A DNA stretch of 64,000 bases from Epiperipatus broadwayi (GCA_028023455.1 JAQFVV010006726.1:310001-374000); one strand, 5' to 3'; shown: positions 12,845 to 26,181, numbered from the stretch's first letter. Made by a program: numbers and translations. The notes: generated from the letters alone by a model not told the origin.

Positions 12845-12888
12845 GCTACTTGAAACTCTAATATAGTAAATGAATACTACCAGTGCTA
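12845..12888 (+). repeat. 44 bp direct repeat, copy 2
   Basis: Second copy of the repeat at 12465-12508, about 380 bp downstream. The pair brackets the SINE plus roughly 235 bp of anonymous sequence. Confidence 0.6.
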
Positions 12889-15010
12889 GAATTCTTCAAA
12901 AATGGCACCTGCATTTACAAACGCAAAGTCTCAAACAAGTAGGGTTTTTCTTTGGAATTAGTGGTAATTGGGATTGCTAGTGAATATCTGTTTTGACTTT
13001 AGTATATGGAAGTATTATCTTTGATAATATTTAGAGTGAGATTTTGTCTATTCTACAAATGTTTTGAATATAAAATAATTAACAATTCGCACTCCTTTTA
13101 TCTCTAGGAAAATAAAAAAAAATATTAATTTCCTTGGTAGTTTGAGAATTACTCATAATCGTAGAGAGGAGGAAATGTATACGTTTTACTTTCATATAAG
13201 TAGTAACTTTAATTAACAACAAATGATGTTTTGAAATCTAGAAAGCAAGATTTGACTTTTTTTAAAATTGTAGATCAGCGAGACCTTACTCAATCAAAAT
13301 AACTTTATTTATTTATATACATTAACAAATAAATAATATATTACATTTTCACTTGTATGTGTTTATGTATAAGTATCTGCATGGAAGTTTGGACATGCAT
13401 TGTTGATGATAATCATTTAATGTAAGCTACAAAGTGAATAACTGGAACATGATAACTAACAACCATCTAAATATTTCATCATTTAAAAAAAGAAGATAAA
13501 TAAACTGGAGAGAAGTTCGTGTTTGCAGGCAACATCTCTGTTTATTAATATTTTTGAATTGCATTCGTGTGATTAAATTTTATCTATATTAAAAGTGATA
13601 GCCATACTTTTAACTAAAGTTTTACTACAAAAGGGCAAACAACATAATGTGAATATTTATAAAATTCTTTAATACAAAACTACACAGCATGGATTATGAC
13701 TAAAGAACAAAGTTTGATATCTATTTTAGGAAAACTACAAAAAATGAATTAAGATTTGAATAACAACTGAAATATGTCTCCAATTGCAATCTAGAAGTTC
13801 ATTCTTGTTTTTAATTAGGATTGTTAAATGCGCATTAATATTTACAAGCAAATAAACTTGCATATGTTTGGAATGTGATATTAATACTTATGGAGAAAAA
13901 TAATGTTGCTGTTGAAGATATCAAAATATAAGTTCAATATATCACTGAACATATTATTCATGTTGATTTTTATATCCAAATTCATCATATATCTGACACC
14001 ATTTAGAAAATAATATATTTTACCTCTGATGATGAAAACCTTTTTATTAAAATTGTAACATGATTTCCAAATATATATGTAGTTCATGAGTTATGACGCA
14101 TATTGAAAAATCAACTCCGTGATTAATATTAACAGAAGACAACAGTAATAACATTGGGAAAAGCAATAGCTTGGTTTCAAATTATATATATAGTTTGTGA
14201 ATTGTGTAACATATAGGAAAATAAAGTGGTAGCTACTATTAAGGCAAAACTATGACAGTTTAATCTATGTAGTATCTGGCTTCACCATCCATATCCATAT
14301 ATGTTGATATTATTTAATTCGTGGAATAGTATGTGTGCATGACCAGTTAAAAGAAATTAAAATATGTAGTGCTTTCTTGATGAAATCAAAATAAATAACT
14401 TGGTGAAGTAAGTTTTGAAATATTATTTTCTATTAATTTTGCTCTACAATTATTGAACATTGAAGTTTATTGCCAAATCAAGTGGAATCAAATTCTAGAT
14501 CTTAAATATTTTATTCTCATTTTTAGAGTATCTGATTATACTTAAAGTTTTTTTATTATATGTATTTGTATAGTTATTTTGTATAGGCATGTTACCATAA
14601 GAAAAATAATTAAACTTAGACAAAATTAAAGAAAACCATAATAATAAGTTGAAATTCCTTTCATCAATTTTTTTTTACTTTTATTTAACATTTATTAAAC
14701 ATAAACAAAACTGTCATTTTATTTATTAGAGTTGACATTGTGAGATTCATTTACTTTATTCCTGTAGGAGTAATAATCATAGTTTGCATTCAATGGGCAT
14801 AGGTAAGTGACCTTTGCAGTCAAACATATTACACATTATGGGTATTCACTTTATTTCAAATTAGGATTATATGTTTATAGTCTATAATTTAAGGAATATC
14901 CACAAGAGCTGACATCTTTATTATTTAATTATTTTTGATTGTATTGTTATAGACAATATATTTGAAATAAAGATATGGTTGATGTTAATTCTTCTGATAA
15001 TAAAATTTGG
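12889..15010. other. AT-rich stretch, no gene recognised
   Basis: Anonymous AT-rich DNA with short chance frames. A 68-codon frame on the minus strand at 13881-14087 consists of low-complexity N/I/Y-rich residues and is not supported as a gene. Confidence 0.55.
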
Positions 15011-15499
15011 ATATCAATACCATATATTTCAAATCAACAGGCAAGATTCATAAGGAAAATTTATAAAGGTATATGTGACATTGCATTTTATGCACCACCT
15101 ACATTAAATAAATTAATAAATAACTATAAAGATAAAAAACCTTATTTATAAATAAAAACTATATCATCTATAAATGGATGTTTAGATGTAGTGGATATAT
15201 AGGTAAGTAGAGATGCACATTGGATAAAAGAACAAAAGAGCATTTATTATTAAAAAGAGTTCAAAATATGAAACAAAATTCTAAAGATAATGATAGTTTA
15301 TCAGCTTCTGTTTTTATGACGATAATAAATCATGTATATATGGTTTGATTTTAATTATAATAATGTAAAAATATTGCAAACTGAAAGAAATAATAATAAA
15401 AGAAAAATCAAAGAAGATATGTTAATATATAAATACAAGCACTACTTAATCAATAGGCAAGCAGCAAATATTAAGATCATGGAATTATGGAAAAGTTGA
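15011..15499 (+). pseudogene. Penelope-like element, decayed C-terminal (linker and GIY-YIG)
   Basis: The first frame (15011 to about 15150) reads IPYISNQQARFIRKIY and continues to YKDKKP, matching the linker between RT and endonuclease in Penelope-like elements (lPyI...l.r...k..v......tL...l...KD). After a frameshift, 15169 onward reads CSGYIGK, a stop, then RCTLDKRTKEH: the YIG...R...R.KEH core of the GIY-YIG endonuclease. The GVY half-motif upstream is eroded. The frame continues to about 15499 with a plausible C-terminal tail (SLSASVF..., then KILQTERN). No RT domain was found upstream, so this is a 5'-truncated, inactive copy. It is more decayed than the PLE at 47.2 kb. Confidence 0.6.
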
Positions 15500-17064
15500 C
15501 CATTCAAAGTATTAGTTGACAGATACTACAAGGATAGTTGAAAGCACTTCTAAGTGATGTTTATATTTTTTGTTCTTTTTAACAAATTTTAATTACTGTA
15601 TTTTATATTTATTTATAAGTTTAAGTTATATATATATAATTTATAACTATCTATTGTGTGGTCCCAACTACGTAACGTAAGTGCACTGAGAATCGTAACC
15701 TCGATCACTGATCAATCCCCGCTACACATTGTCAGCTATTAAGAGCTGTATCCAAAAGCATATTATGCTATCTATTTTATGCACCAAAGACCACAACCAA
15801 CATCTGGAGCAACTTACCACAGACCAAACTAATGATCTAACATAAACTTTTTATGATTTAATTTGATCGCAGCCAGGGTGTACCGTGAAGACCTATCATA
15901 GTAGTATGATAAAATACATTAAACAAATTATAAGTGTAATGTTATTATTTTTCAAACCTTAATTTGCGATTTTTATTGTATGAGACCCGATGGCCGACCA
16001 TGTACAAGATGGCATAATTTGTGGAACTACATAAGATTATGAAATTTTAAACCATCTATATGATTTAAATACAAATGATAGTCCAGGTAAAGCTTTGCAA
16101 TAAATAAACATAAATACTTGGGTTCTTTTTTTTATAGTTTACTATATCACTGAGACTCTTTTTATACTGACAAATGACAATTTAAAATGTTAAGTAAATA
16201 TATTCAATCATGTCATTATTTGGTAAATCTGTTTACAAGTCTAATAATTAATTTATATTGTATACTAGAATCAACTACGCAAAGCTAAAATGATGGAAAA
16301 GGTAAATGGGATTTTATTGTACCCTACACATCATAAACTACCAAAGACGAAAAGCATCCAAATGTTTTCTTAAAATATCACTAAACTCTTATATCATGTT
16401 GACGTTAGTATGTACTTCAATGTATGCTCTATCCAAGGTTTATGATTTCTGATTTTACGAATGACAAATAGCAACGGCACAGTAAGTTTAATTATAAATC
16501 AACGTTTATTTACAAATTTATGAATAATAAATAATTAATTCTAATGTTATAATTAAAGACATAAATAAACAAATAAAATAAATAAATTATAATTCCATCG
16601 ACTTTCTTCAATAACATATCATAGATACGGTTTTAAAAACCTAATCATACCTTATATTTCAATTTGATATAATGAATCTTGAGCAAATTATACTAAATTC
16701 AACATCAACTCATGAAATATTTAACGTCATTTCCAGATTCAATAAATCCATACCGTAAACTTATAATAATATAATAAATAATATTATATCTGTAGGATTT
16801 AGCTATAATGCAATCATTAAATAAAGTGAAAATTTAAACTTACATTCCGGTAAATAATAATCAACCAACAGTTAATTATTATGAAGTAACTTGAATAGAA
16901 TGTCTTGCTACAATTTGATGATCTAACTTATGAATTATACTTACAAATGGAAGAAAATGATTTAGCAGATTAACTAAAATACTTTGCCCAACTTATATCT
17001 ATGAAGTAAAACATATTCCTGTGGATGCATTCATCTACACATAGGAATTAAATAACACTAAACG
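15500..17064. other. No gene recognised; possible SINE-like patch
   Basis: A less AT-rich patch at 15655-15910 carries GGTTACGATTCTC on the minus strand (near 15692-15706), which resembles a box B with one inserted base. No matching box A or tail could be fixed, so it is only a possible repeat. The rest is anonymous AT-rich DNA. Confidence 0.35.
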
Positions 17065-17092
17065 CTTTGTGGATTTATACACCACCATAAAG
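17065..17092 (+). repeat. Hairpin A of a three-hairpin cluster
   Basis: CTTTGTGG and CCATAAAG form the stem (CTTT/AAAG plus TGG/CCA) around GATTTATACAC. The loop side resembles those of hairpins B and C. Confidence 0.4.
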
Positions 17093-17111
17093 TAATACGT
17101 ATAATTACACA

Positions 17112-17141
17112 ATTCCGCGAATTAACCACCAGCGCTGGAAT
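17112..17141 (+). repeat. Hairpin B of a three-hairpin cluster
   Basis: ATTCC pairs with GGAAT and GCG with CGC, separated by AATTAACCACCA, with one bulged base. Confidence 0.45.
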
Positions 17142-17173
17142 GAGTGTAAAATACAAAAAATTGGCAATTAAGT

Positions 17174-17202
17174 AATCTGCGGATTAACCACCGGCACAGA
17201 TT
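17174..17202 (+). repeat. Hairpin C of a three-hairpin cluster
   Basis: AATCTG pairs with CAGATT and CGG with CCG around ATTAACCA. The stem sequence differs from hairpin B but the loop ATTAACCACC is the same. Confidence 0.45.
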
Positions 17203-20200
17203 AATGCCTTCTAACATTAAAAAACAACATTACTATTTACTTCACATTAAAGTGCAAAATCATCCTCCTCAGTTATTCTGATCATTCAGAAAACACTAAC
17301 ACTTTAGCAAATGTGGGTTCTTGCATAATAAAATGTTACACTAATCAGGACAACTAATGTACTAACTTATCTTGCTTAAAATAAAACATGTGTAATACAA
17401 TATAAGTAATATTAGTATAGGAATAGAAATCTGGAAAGACTCACAAAATACCTCATGAAAAATTGATACATCTCATAAATTCATTTAGTACTTTTCAAGC
17501 CCTTTCGCAAGCGCTATTCTCTTGAATAAGTATTTTATTCAACCCCTATTAATTTAAACTTAATAAAATATAACTTATGAACTTCACATGCAAGTTCATA
17601 TAACAATAAAATTAAAGTAATGCATTATTCATCAAATACATAAAATCTAATAGGTGTGTGTGTGATATAAATTAAATGTATAGCATTTTATAGTTCAATA
17701 CATGAATTTTAGCAGGTGTGTGTGTCACAAATTAGATTGTATAGCATTTTATAACTACAAATATGATCCGTGAAATCCATGTACGATGTGTCGAACAATA
17801 AATGTACGAAGTAATAGCTATAATTATAGTTGAATTCCCTACATGTAATTTTATCCATTTGTGTTAGTTATTATAATCACTATTAGATTAACGATTTTAC
17901 GTGGCTCCATAAACATGAAACAATTTCATGACATGACACGCAGAATTTAAATGAAAATGTTTTTCATAAGTTATTAATCTCTACATTTCTCTATTAAAAA
18001 TGTTCCAAGTTTATCACATCCATGCTAATATTTATTTATCCACGCTTAAATCTAGGAATACTAATTACAGCAATTAATTTAATCATTCCAAACTGATGAT
18101 AAAATTAGAAAATAGCTTTGATCAATTATTTGAAGACTGTTTATTATCCAAATGGCAAACAAATTAACTAGCAAATATATTACTGGGATTATAAAGTTAA
18201 ATATCAATCAATACTATATTTTTATTAAGAATTAGAAACGGAAATATTAAACTATGTTGATAACTTTAACATTTTACTTTAATTTAAACTTCTTCTTTTT
18301 TAAAAAGCAAATTTTCATATTTATAAAACTTCTGTAATTAAAATACTTATTTAATTTTTCCAAATTGTAGAACAATAAACATTTTAAAACATACCAAACT
18401 CTTGCAATTAATTCTTTTAAACTGGGAAGCTCCGACATTTTAAATGTAATATTGGGAAATTATTACCGGTGATTCGATCCACTTGGCCAGCCGACTTGAA
18501 CAGACTTTTAAATTTAGCAATTCATCTTATAATTAAATACCACGATGTTAATTTTACGTTTATAGAAAATTTGTGGTAATCCGTTTACTTGTTAACTATT
18601 TTAAAATAAGCTTATCAAAATTACACCATTTGCCTTTTACCATTTTCTTTTCTTTTTCTCCCTCCAAAAGCAAACTAACAGACGATCTTCTCTTAAATTT
18701 GCGCTCTTTTCTTTTTTTTACATTGAGACGCATACGTAATTACTGTATTTATTTTTAATAATTTATTTTAATTGAACAAATGGTTTTTTGTTAATTCAAT
18801 AGAAATAATTTTTAAGATCATTTTAAACAAATAAAAATAAAATATTATATTTTAATACTATTTTACCAAATTTAATGTGTTGTCAAAATTTTTAAAAAGT
18901 TAAACATTCTGATATGAATTAGGATATGGAACGAAGCAAATTTAAATTTATTAAAATAATATAAGAGAGTAATCTGTTCAAAGTGCAAATCAGCCAATCA
19001 AATCACCAAAGAAGACAGAGAAATTTTTTATACTAGTTACATCAATTATTATATTTTATGCTAAAATATATGGTTACAATATATATATATATATTGCATC
19101 CATTAACATAGTGATACTAATGACCACAATCTTAACTCATAGCCATGATGATTGATTGGAATCCTCATACTGAGTGAAAGTCACTTAACTTGTTGTGCAT
19201 GCAAAATGAGAATAATCTTCTCGCCAAAGTAAATTATGATGAACTGATAAATAATAGTAATATTATAACATATTTTCTATGTGCAGGTATGAAATTGTAA
19301 CAAAGAAAAATGATGAATGGCAAAGGATGAATGAGAATAATTCTCTCACAAACCATCAAAATGAAACTATTAAACAAACCTATTGATTAAACTCAGAGAA
19401 TTTGAATGTCATAAGTCCCACTAACAAGAGCAAGAGGAATAAACAATAATAGATAAACATTCAAATAAAGGCAATATATTAACAAATTGTGAGGAGAATA
19501 CTTCTCATATTCTCTGTTTAAAATAGAATAGCTCTTAATATTTAGAGCATATGTCATTAAATGGTTAAATTCCCCTAACTTCTCTATTCACAACAAATTT
19601 TCCAATGATAACACCTCTTACATCAATAATGAGTATCTTATTGTCATGATCAGATTTACTATTGAATTTTTTTAAACAAATAGAGTGTGTTTTCTCGTGC
19701 CTTTGCTACATTGACTCATTCTTTACAATAATTATTGTTCTTAAATAAATAATCTCTAATATTTGTATGTGTAAAATGGATATCTCAGGGTTCATATAAT
19801 GAGTATTGTAATAATTATGAACTATATTCTTCTCTTTTAATTTTTAAAAACTATTAGATAAAGAATGAGATCTTAGTAAATAAAGAAGTCAGGTATATTT
19901 TTAGCCTCAAGATGTTTTTCTATAACTACAATAATTATTTTTTGAAATTTAAACTAAACATGAAAACTCTGAATTTGGAATAAACCAATATATAAGGATA
20001 TTATTCAGATATAAAGAGTAGAGAAGGGATTTTATGATAACTCAAAATACTGCACTAATAAATCCTCTTTAAATATTTTCTCAATTCATACCTAATAATC
20101 CTATCATTTGAATTTATAATGATTAACAAAATAATCTAAATAAGCCAAATTAATCTTTTAATAATGCAATGTGATTTTAAAGCAAGTATAGTGATCTTTT

Positions 20201-21755
20201 AATAAACAAAATTGACTAAAGTGATTTTCTAATAATTAATAAATAATTATAAGTATTTTTAATAAATAAAATAATCTTTTTCTTGAATGTATTCTTAACA
20301 TATAAGATATTTATTACTAATAAAGTGACCGCCATTTCAAATTCTCCATATTCATGTATTCTTAATGTGTAAAATTTAGATGTAATTTATGATAAGCTTA
20401 ATAATGGTTAGATTTCTGAAGGTATGCAGATGATGAGAAACGGTCAAGAACATAAATTAACAGTGAAAATAACATTTATTTTGACATTAAGCATTTACCA
20501 AAAAACAATATTCCTATTGTACAAAGCTATCAAGATGTATTCTTCAAATACAATGAGCAAAATTTAATATGAAGGGAAACTGTCATTTACAGTTTTAAAA
20601 GAATAATTAAAATAAAAAATAATATAGGATGCTTAATGAGACATCTACAACATTGACATTTGAATTGGTTCTCTAATTTTACAAAACGATCATTTTGTTA
20701 TAATGTCCTTAATGAATGTATTTAACACCCTTATAAAATATAACTTACCAATCCATGAGGTGAAATTAATGCTAAAAAATGTTATGTATTCTTTATATAC
20801 AATTTTAAAATTTTAATATTAAATATTTATCAGATCTACATTTTGAGGTGCTGGAAGAGCATAGTTACATAATCTACACATCTATACAAACAACTTGCAC
20901 TCAGACTAAAAGTTTGATTGAAGATAAGAGTGGCATTCCTCAATATCTACAAATTATCAGTTGACAGGATAATGTCATGGAAAGCACTATATGTGATTGT
21001 ATACAAATTATGTCACATATAAAATCCATATTATGGATGATAAGGAAAAGACAAAGTAAATGATACCATGAACTCAAGGGAAAATCATCTACATCTGAGG
21101 GCAATAAATGAAATAGGAATTTATCACTAGTGATATAAGTAATGAAAATAAACCATCAAAAAAGAACAACAATAATAATGAGATTTGCTTAAATAAAACA
21201 TTATGTGTTTGAGGACAAGGCAAATGAATAATATAATTCAAAGAAAAAATGTAACATAAAAGAGAAAGACAAAACTTCAATTTCTATTAAATATACATTG
21301 GAAAAATAAGAAAAATACTCAAAACAAGAGTGTGATTAACTGATAAAATTGACAACCAGTGCTAAATATAGCTTAATAAAAATTGTAGCATAAAATAAAC
21401 AATAAAATTCAAAATAAATAATTTCATGATAAGGAGACATATCACATTTAAAATATAGTATTATCAAAGATAATAATATTCTGAGAACTTTTGACAATGT
21501 ACTTCATAAATAATTTATAAAAAAGAATACCAAATAAAATGTATATAATAATAGCAGTAGCATTTTATAATATCATGAATATTTAAATTTAACATATATA
21601 CCCTTTTATCTAAAAATAAAATAAAAGAAAGTTATTCATCTTGGTTTGTACCATTTGACAGGATACACTCACTGAAAAATGAAGTTCTGAAGCATTTTGC
21701 AGATTTCCCACTCATTGTAATAGAGTATATTTAACTTGCTTGCATGATCTTTTAC
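17203..21755. other. AT-rich stretch, no gene recognised
   Basis: Includes an imperfect ~61 bp tandem duplication at about 17645-17760, each copy with a GGTGTGTGTGT core and TATAGCATTTTATA. The rest is anonymous. The short frames at 18573-18758 and 21089-21280 are low-complexity and unsupported. Confidence 0.55.
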
Positions 21756-22168
21756 ACAACAATATTAAATTAGTATATATATGTGCTCTGCACACAGGTA
21801 ATGAAGGTATTGATAAATTGTCAAAATTTTTTTTTTTTTTTACTGCCAAGCACTTTCGGGACAGTCTACAGTCCCATATTCATGGCAAGTTATTCTGTTA
21901 ATAACTGTAAAACTATGCAAATTTTATGCAAACTTATGTGCAGATGTTACAAAGACCATTTATGAGATAGGGAATAGCAGGCCTCTCTTCTGTTAATTGC
22001 CGATGGGTCAGCCGCATATGGGACTGTAGACTGTCCTGAAAGCACTTGTCAGTAAAAAAAAAATTTGACAATTTATCAATAGCTTCATTACCTGTGTGCA
22101 GAGCACATATATATACTAATTTATTTAAGCGTTAATGAAGTAAAATCTTAACTACAACAATATTAAAT
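21756..22168. repeat. 15 bp direct repeats around the 21.77 kb MITE
   Basis: ACAACAATATTAAAT occurs at 21756-21770 and again, perfectly, at 22154-22168. The left copy overlaps the first bases of the inverted repeat; the right copy lies 30 bp beyond its end. Confidence 0.6.
21766..22123. mobile_element. MITE-like element with ~110 bp inverted termini
   Basis: Left arm 21766-21878 and right arm 22017-22123 are reverse complements with few mismatches, differing mainly in the length of a T/A run. Shared pieces include GTGCTCTGCACACAGGTAATGAA and its complement, and GGGACAGTCTACAGTCCCATA against its near complement. The ~138 bp centre is unique and non-coding. A 60-codon frame at 21783-21965 lies within the arms and is not a gene. 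The superfamily cannot be assigned because no standard terminal motif is visible. Confidence 0.65.
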
Positions 22169-24590
22169 AAAAATATTTAAAGATGATGGCTCAAATGTGT
22201 ATGGCCATTCAAATTGATAAAATATATTTCATGAATAAAAGCACAAATAACAATGCATATTCAGTATTTCAGTAAATTATTTTATTAACATCTTATATCT
22301 TTTAAAAACACATATGTTATCAACATTAAGTAATTATCTTTTTTAAAATCCACAATTTGAGAACAGAGCCTAATAACAGTAATAAAAAGAGAGCAGATGT
22401 TTTGGTTCACACAGAGGATAATAAGTTCATAAATACACTTTTATTCCTATTATTCAGGAGCATTTACATTTTAATTATAAGTACTATAATTTATTCTAGT
22501 TGTTGATAAAAAATAATTATGTTGGAAATAATCATAATAAATCCAAACTATAAATTCCACTGATCTCTCAGAAATATATGATCTTTAAAGTGTGTATTGT
22601 AATACTAACAAATTTTCATAAAACGATACGTGTCCATAAGTTTAAGTTCAATGCATTAGGAAAATATATTGCCTTGTTTTAGGTTAAAGCAGGCATAATA
22701 AAGATATTTAGCAATAAAATCGATTTCATGTCACTGCTAAAAATAATAAATATTTTAAAGAAAACAGCTTTTTATTTAATTCATCTTTTTAATAATGTGT
22801 GTTCTCTTTTAAAAAAATGTTTTATAATAATAACAATAATGTGTGTTATATACATTTAAAGTCATTCATTCACAATACATTTTTAAAAAATAGGTATATA
22901 AGTATCCAAATAATATGTTTTCCAAAAAAATACTGCATTTGAAAAAGCTTAAAATAAATGAGTTATTCCTTATTGGTACATGTATAAATTCAGGTAGAAT
23001 ATTTATAAAGTATTTCATAACTACAAAACAAGCTCTGTCATTTGGATTAAAAGTCTTTCATTTAAATTAAATTAATTCCAAAGAAAATCTTTTTCATTTT
23101 ATAAATGAAATATTTACCAAATATTCTTCAAATAAAAGTTGCTTAAGTAATAATTATAATAATGAAAAGGCTTTAATATTTTCAATGCTTTCAGCATATT
23201 TTAAAATCTAATTCTGTAATACCATCTACCTACAATATGAAAAATAAAATTAATAAAAGTTCTTATGTAACAGGAATGATAATAACACTTTTTCTCAAAA
23301 TCCATTGAAGTATTTAATTCTAATGAAAATGATTTAATTTCTACTGTATATTCTGTTGACTTTCCTATAATACATATTTTGTAATGTAATTTCAAGTGCT
23401 GCCAAGATTAAAAGTTTATAGATTGAGCCTGGATGCAGTTAATTTAGAAATTCACTCTTTTTAAAACTTTAACACAATATAAAATTAATTAAAAATATTT
23501 ACACTTTAGACAAAATTAATTAGTGATATAATAAAAAAGTGTCTACAAGTAAGCCATAGTTTGTGGATGTATTCAACAACTTTATTTATTACACAAGTAA
23601 TGTGATCGATTGTGATGACTAGAAATTGACAATTTCATTACTCCTAATTGATATATTAATCAGTATTTCTTTGTACCCAGTGAAAAAGTGCTAAATAAAA
23701 AACGAGTTCACATATTTACAGAGCTTTCTGGAAAAATAATGTCTAGATAGTAATTAATTATTATATTTCTGTAAATAACCATTTTTTGTAGAAAAAATTA
23801 TTTAGAAAATTAAATGTATTACTATAAATAAAAAATGAAATACTATATAATAAAAGTTACATTATTTTAAAGAGAATATTATCTTACAAAATTTTTTTTT
23901 AAACATTTTTTAAATTTAATAAGATTCTAGAATATTAGTTAATTGTATTTTTTTTTAAATAAAATGTTGAAAACTAACTTTAATATTAAATTTAACTAGA
24001 AAGTGCTAAAATAATTTACACTTTACCATGCATGTATTCACATTTATATATTATTTTTTAAATTCTTAAGATTTCAAATTATTTCTTCATTACTCAACTA
24101 AATTTGAGATTATTTAATTGAAATATTTGTACTCCAATTAAGATTAAATAAGATGTTTTTACTGATAATTTAAACATTAGCAATCTAATCTTATGAGTTG
24201 AAGTTGTTTTTAAAGTTATATTCCAATATTAAATTTTAAATAAACGCTAATAAATAAACTAAAAAGATTTTAATTTCAATGTTTTAAAAGCAAAATTACT
24301 AAAACATCAGATTGATAATATCTTTAAGATTAAGCATTTAAAAATTATAATGGAGCTACTAAACAGATTCAAACATTACAAACTGACTCTTAAGCTACTT
24401 TTTAAATCATAAAAATAATAAAAGTTGTTTTAAACTGAATAATAAGACATGCAAACATTTAATCATTAATTAGGGACAAGGTTTGCTTATCAGAAAATTA
24501 AATTATGGATTTTGAAAAAAAATATTATGCTATTATAAAACTAGACATTCACATTTATCTTATGCAAAAGCTGAAGTCCATGCATATATA
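22169..24590. other. AT-rich stretch, no gene recognised
   Basis: Extremely AT-rich with A/T homopolymers. Nothing recognisable on either strand. Confidence 0.6.
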
Positions 24591-24659
24591 TATGGTACTA
24601 GTATGTAAATACACTCCACCACTTGATGGCACTGGATTTTGCCCAATGCATATCAATGT
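24591..24659 (+). repeat. Copy of a (TA)n-linked repeat (inverted partner at 26.04 kb)
   Basis: Begins GGTACTAGTA after a short (TA)n, then CACTCCACCACTTGATGGC. The reverse complement of 26040-26110 matches it over about 65 bp, so the two are inverted copies about 1.4 kb apart. Family unknown. Confidence 0.55.
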
Positions 24660-25339
24660 ACCATTTTTGCAGCCTCACTTATGACTAACATTACAACAGT
24701 GTTGTTGTAGTTGTAACAGGTCACTTGATGGTGATGTATTCTATGATTATGTAAAAAATACCATGCCCATTAGGTTTTAAAATATTCCTCAAGTGAGTGC
24801 AATTGACCTATCATTATGGTATGATATGATGGTAGCCGTATTTTAAGTATTCCAAAGTCTTAAAATATTCATATCCAAATAATTGTAAGAAAGCTTAATC
24901 AAAATAGTAGTTCATAGTAAGAATTGTCAGCCCATCACACATGCTTCTCTATGATTTGTAACTGAAAACAACTGCAAAAGATTAGGTTGAAAAGCAGAGT
25001 CTGACTGAGTTCATGTGCATGATTCCATGTGAAAATAATAAATAGTGACTGCAAGTGTAAAAAGTTCATTGAAGCTCAGTGAATTGCTGGCCACAGTTTT
25101 TGTTGTTTCTACACCAAATTTTTTATAACTTGTAAAAAGTTTAGGTTATTTTTTATTCAATAAATATTCAAATTATTTCATGGAAAATTGTTGTTGTTAT
25201 TTACATAATTGAAAAGAAAACTAAATTCACTCTCTACTGGATAACAAACTGTAGGTTTATTAAAAATGAAATGTTTAAGGATTTATTAAAAAGCATCAAA
25301 ATTAAGCAACAACTTCTCAGTAGCATAAATGTTAAAAAA

Positions 25340-25800
25340 TATACCAAAGAAGTCAATAATTAAAAAGTAAAACCACCCCCTTTCCACCATCTGAAAATAA
25401 AGAACATTTCAATAGCTTCATAAATGTTTTAAAAAAAGTATATAAAAAAGGTAAAAAGACGATAATTAAAAAGCAAAGTGTATATTTATTAAAAAGTAAA
25501 CCAACTCTTTTTCCACCTTCTAAAAATAAAGAATAACTTTTCAGTAACATAAATGTTAAAAAAGGTAAAAAGACACTAATTAAAAAGCAAACCAACCCCC
25601 CCCCCTCCACCATCTAAAAACAAAGTGTTTGTTTATTAAAAATCAAACCAACCCACGTTCCACCATCTAAAAATAAAAAATTTAGGAGCACAAATGTTAA
25701 AATATATATATCAAACAAAAAGTAAAAGGATGAAAATTAAAAATCAAACCAACCACCCTCAACCATTTAAAAAACAAAGTGTATGTTTATTAAAAATGAA
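25340..25800 (+). repeat. Irregular tandem repeat (C-rich boxes)
   Basis: Five boxes of the type AAACCAACCCCC...CCACCATCTAAAAA start near 25365, 25494, 25580, 25637 and 25738. They are separated by A-rich spacers with shared pieces such as ACATAAATGTTAAAAAA. The spacing is irregular (about 57-129 bp). An 86-codon minus-strand frame at 25353-25613 is itself a repeat product and is not called as a gene. Confidence 0.6.
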
Positions 25801-26039
25801 ATGTTTAAGTCTTTAGTAAAAAAAAAAAACCAAATTATTTTCAAAAATTGTTAAAAAAATTAAAAAATATGGATAGAAAAACAAAATAAAAACCCATATT
25901 ATTTTCGAAAAGTGTTTTTTAAAAAAAAAAAAAAATACTATATATATATATAAAAATAATGTATAGAAATTTTTAAAAAAGATTGTATATAACTGTCTAA
26001 AATTTACTGAATATTTTATCATATCATCAGCCTGTCAAC

Positions 26040-26105
26040 ATGTAAATTGAATTGCATAGGGCAAAAACCAGTGCCATCAAGCAGTGGAGTGTATATGTAC
26101 TAGTA

Positions 26106-26110
<5 letters not shown>
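26040..26110 (-). repeat. Inverted copy of the 24.59 kb repeat
   Basis: Matches 24591-24659 on the opposite strand, including GTGCCATCAAGCAGTGGAGTG and the TACTAGTACC end that abuts (TA)n. Confidence 0.55.
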
Positions 26111-26139
<29 letters not shown>

Positions 26140-26144
26140 TAGTA

Positions 26145-26178
<34 letters not shown>
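26108..26178. repeat. Two (TA)n tracts separated by CTAGTACC
   Basis: Perfect TA runs at about 26108-26138 and 26148-26178 with ACTAGTACC between them, suggesting duplication of the repeat end together with its microsatellite. Confidence 0.8.

Positions 26179-26181
<3 letters not shown>

Noticed and set aside
25353-25613. 86-codon minus frame in the C-rich tandem repeat
   Set aside because: The protein is an internal repeat mirroring the DNA repeat, with no independent support.
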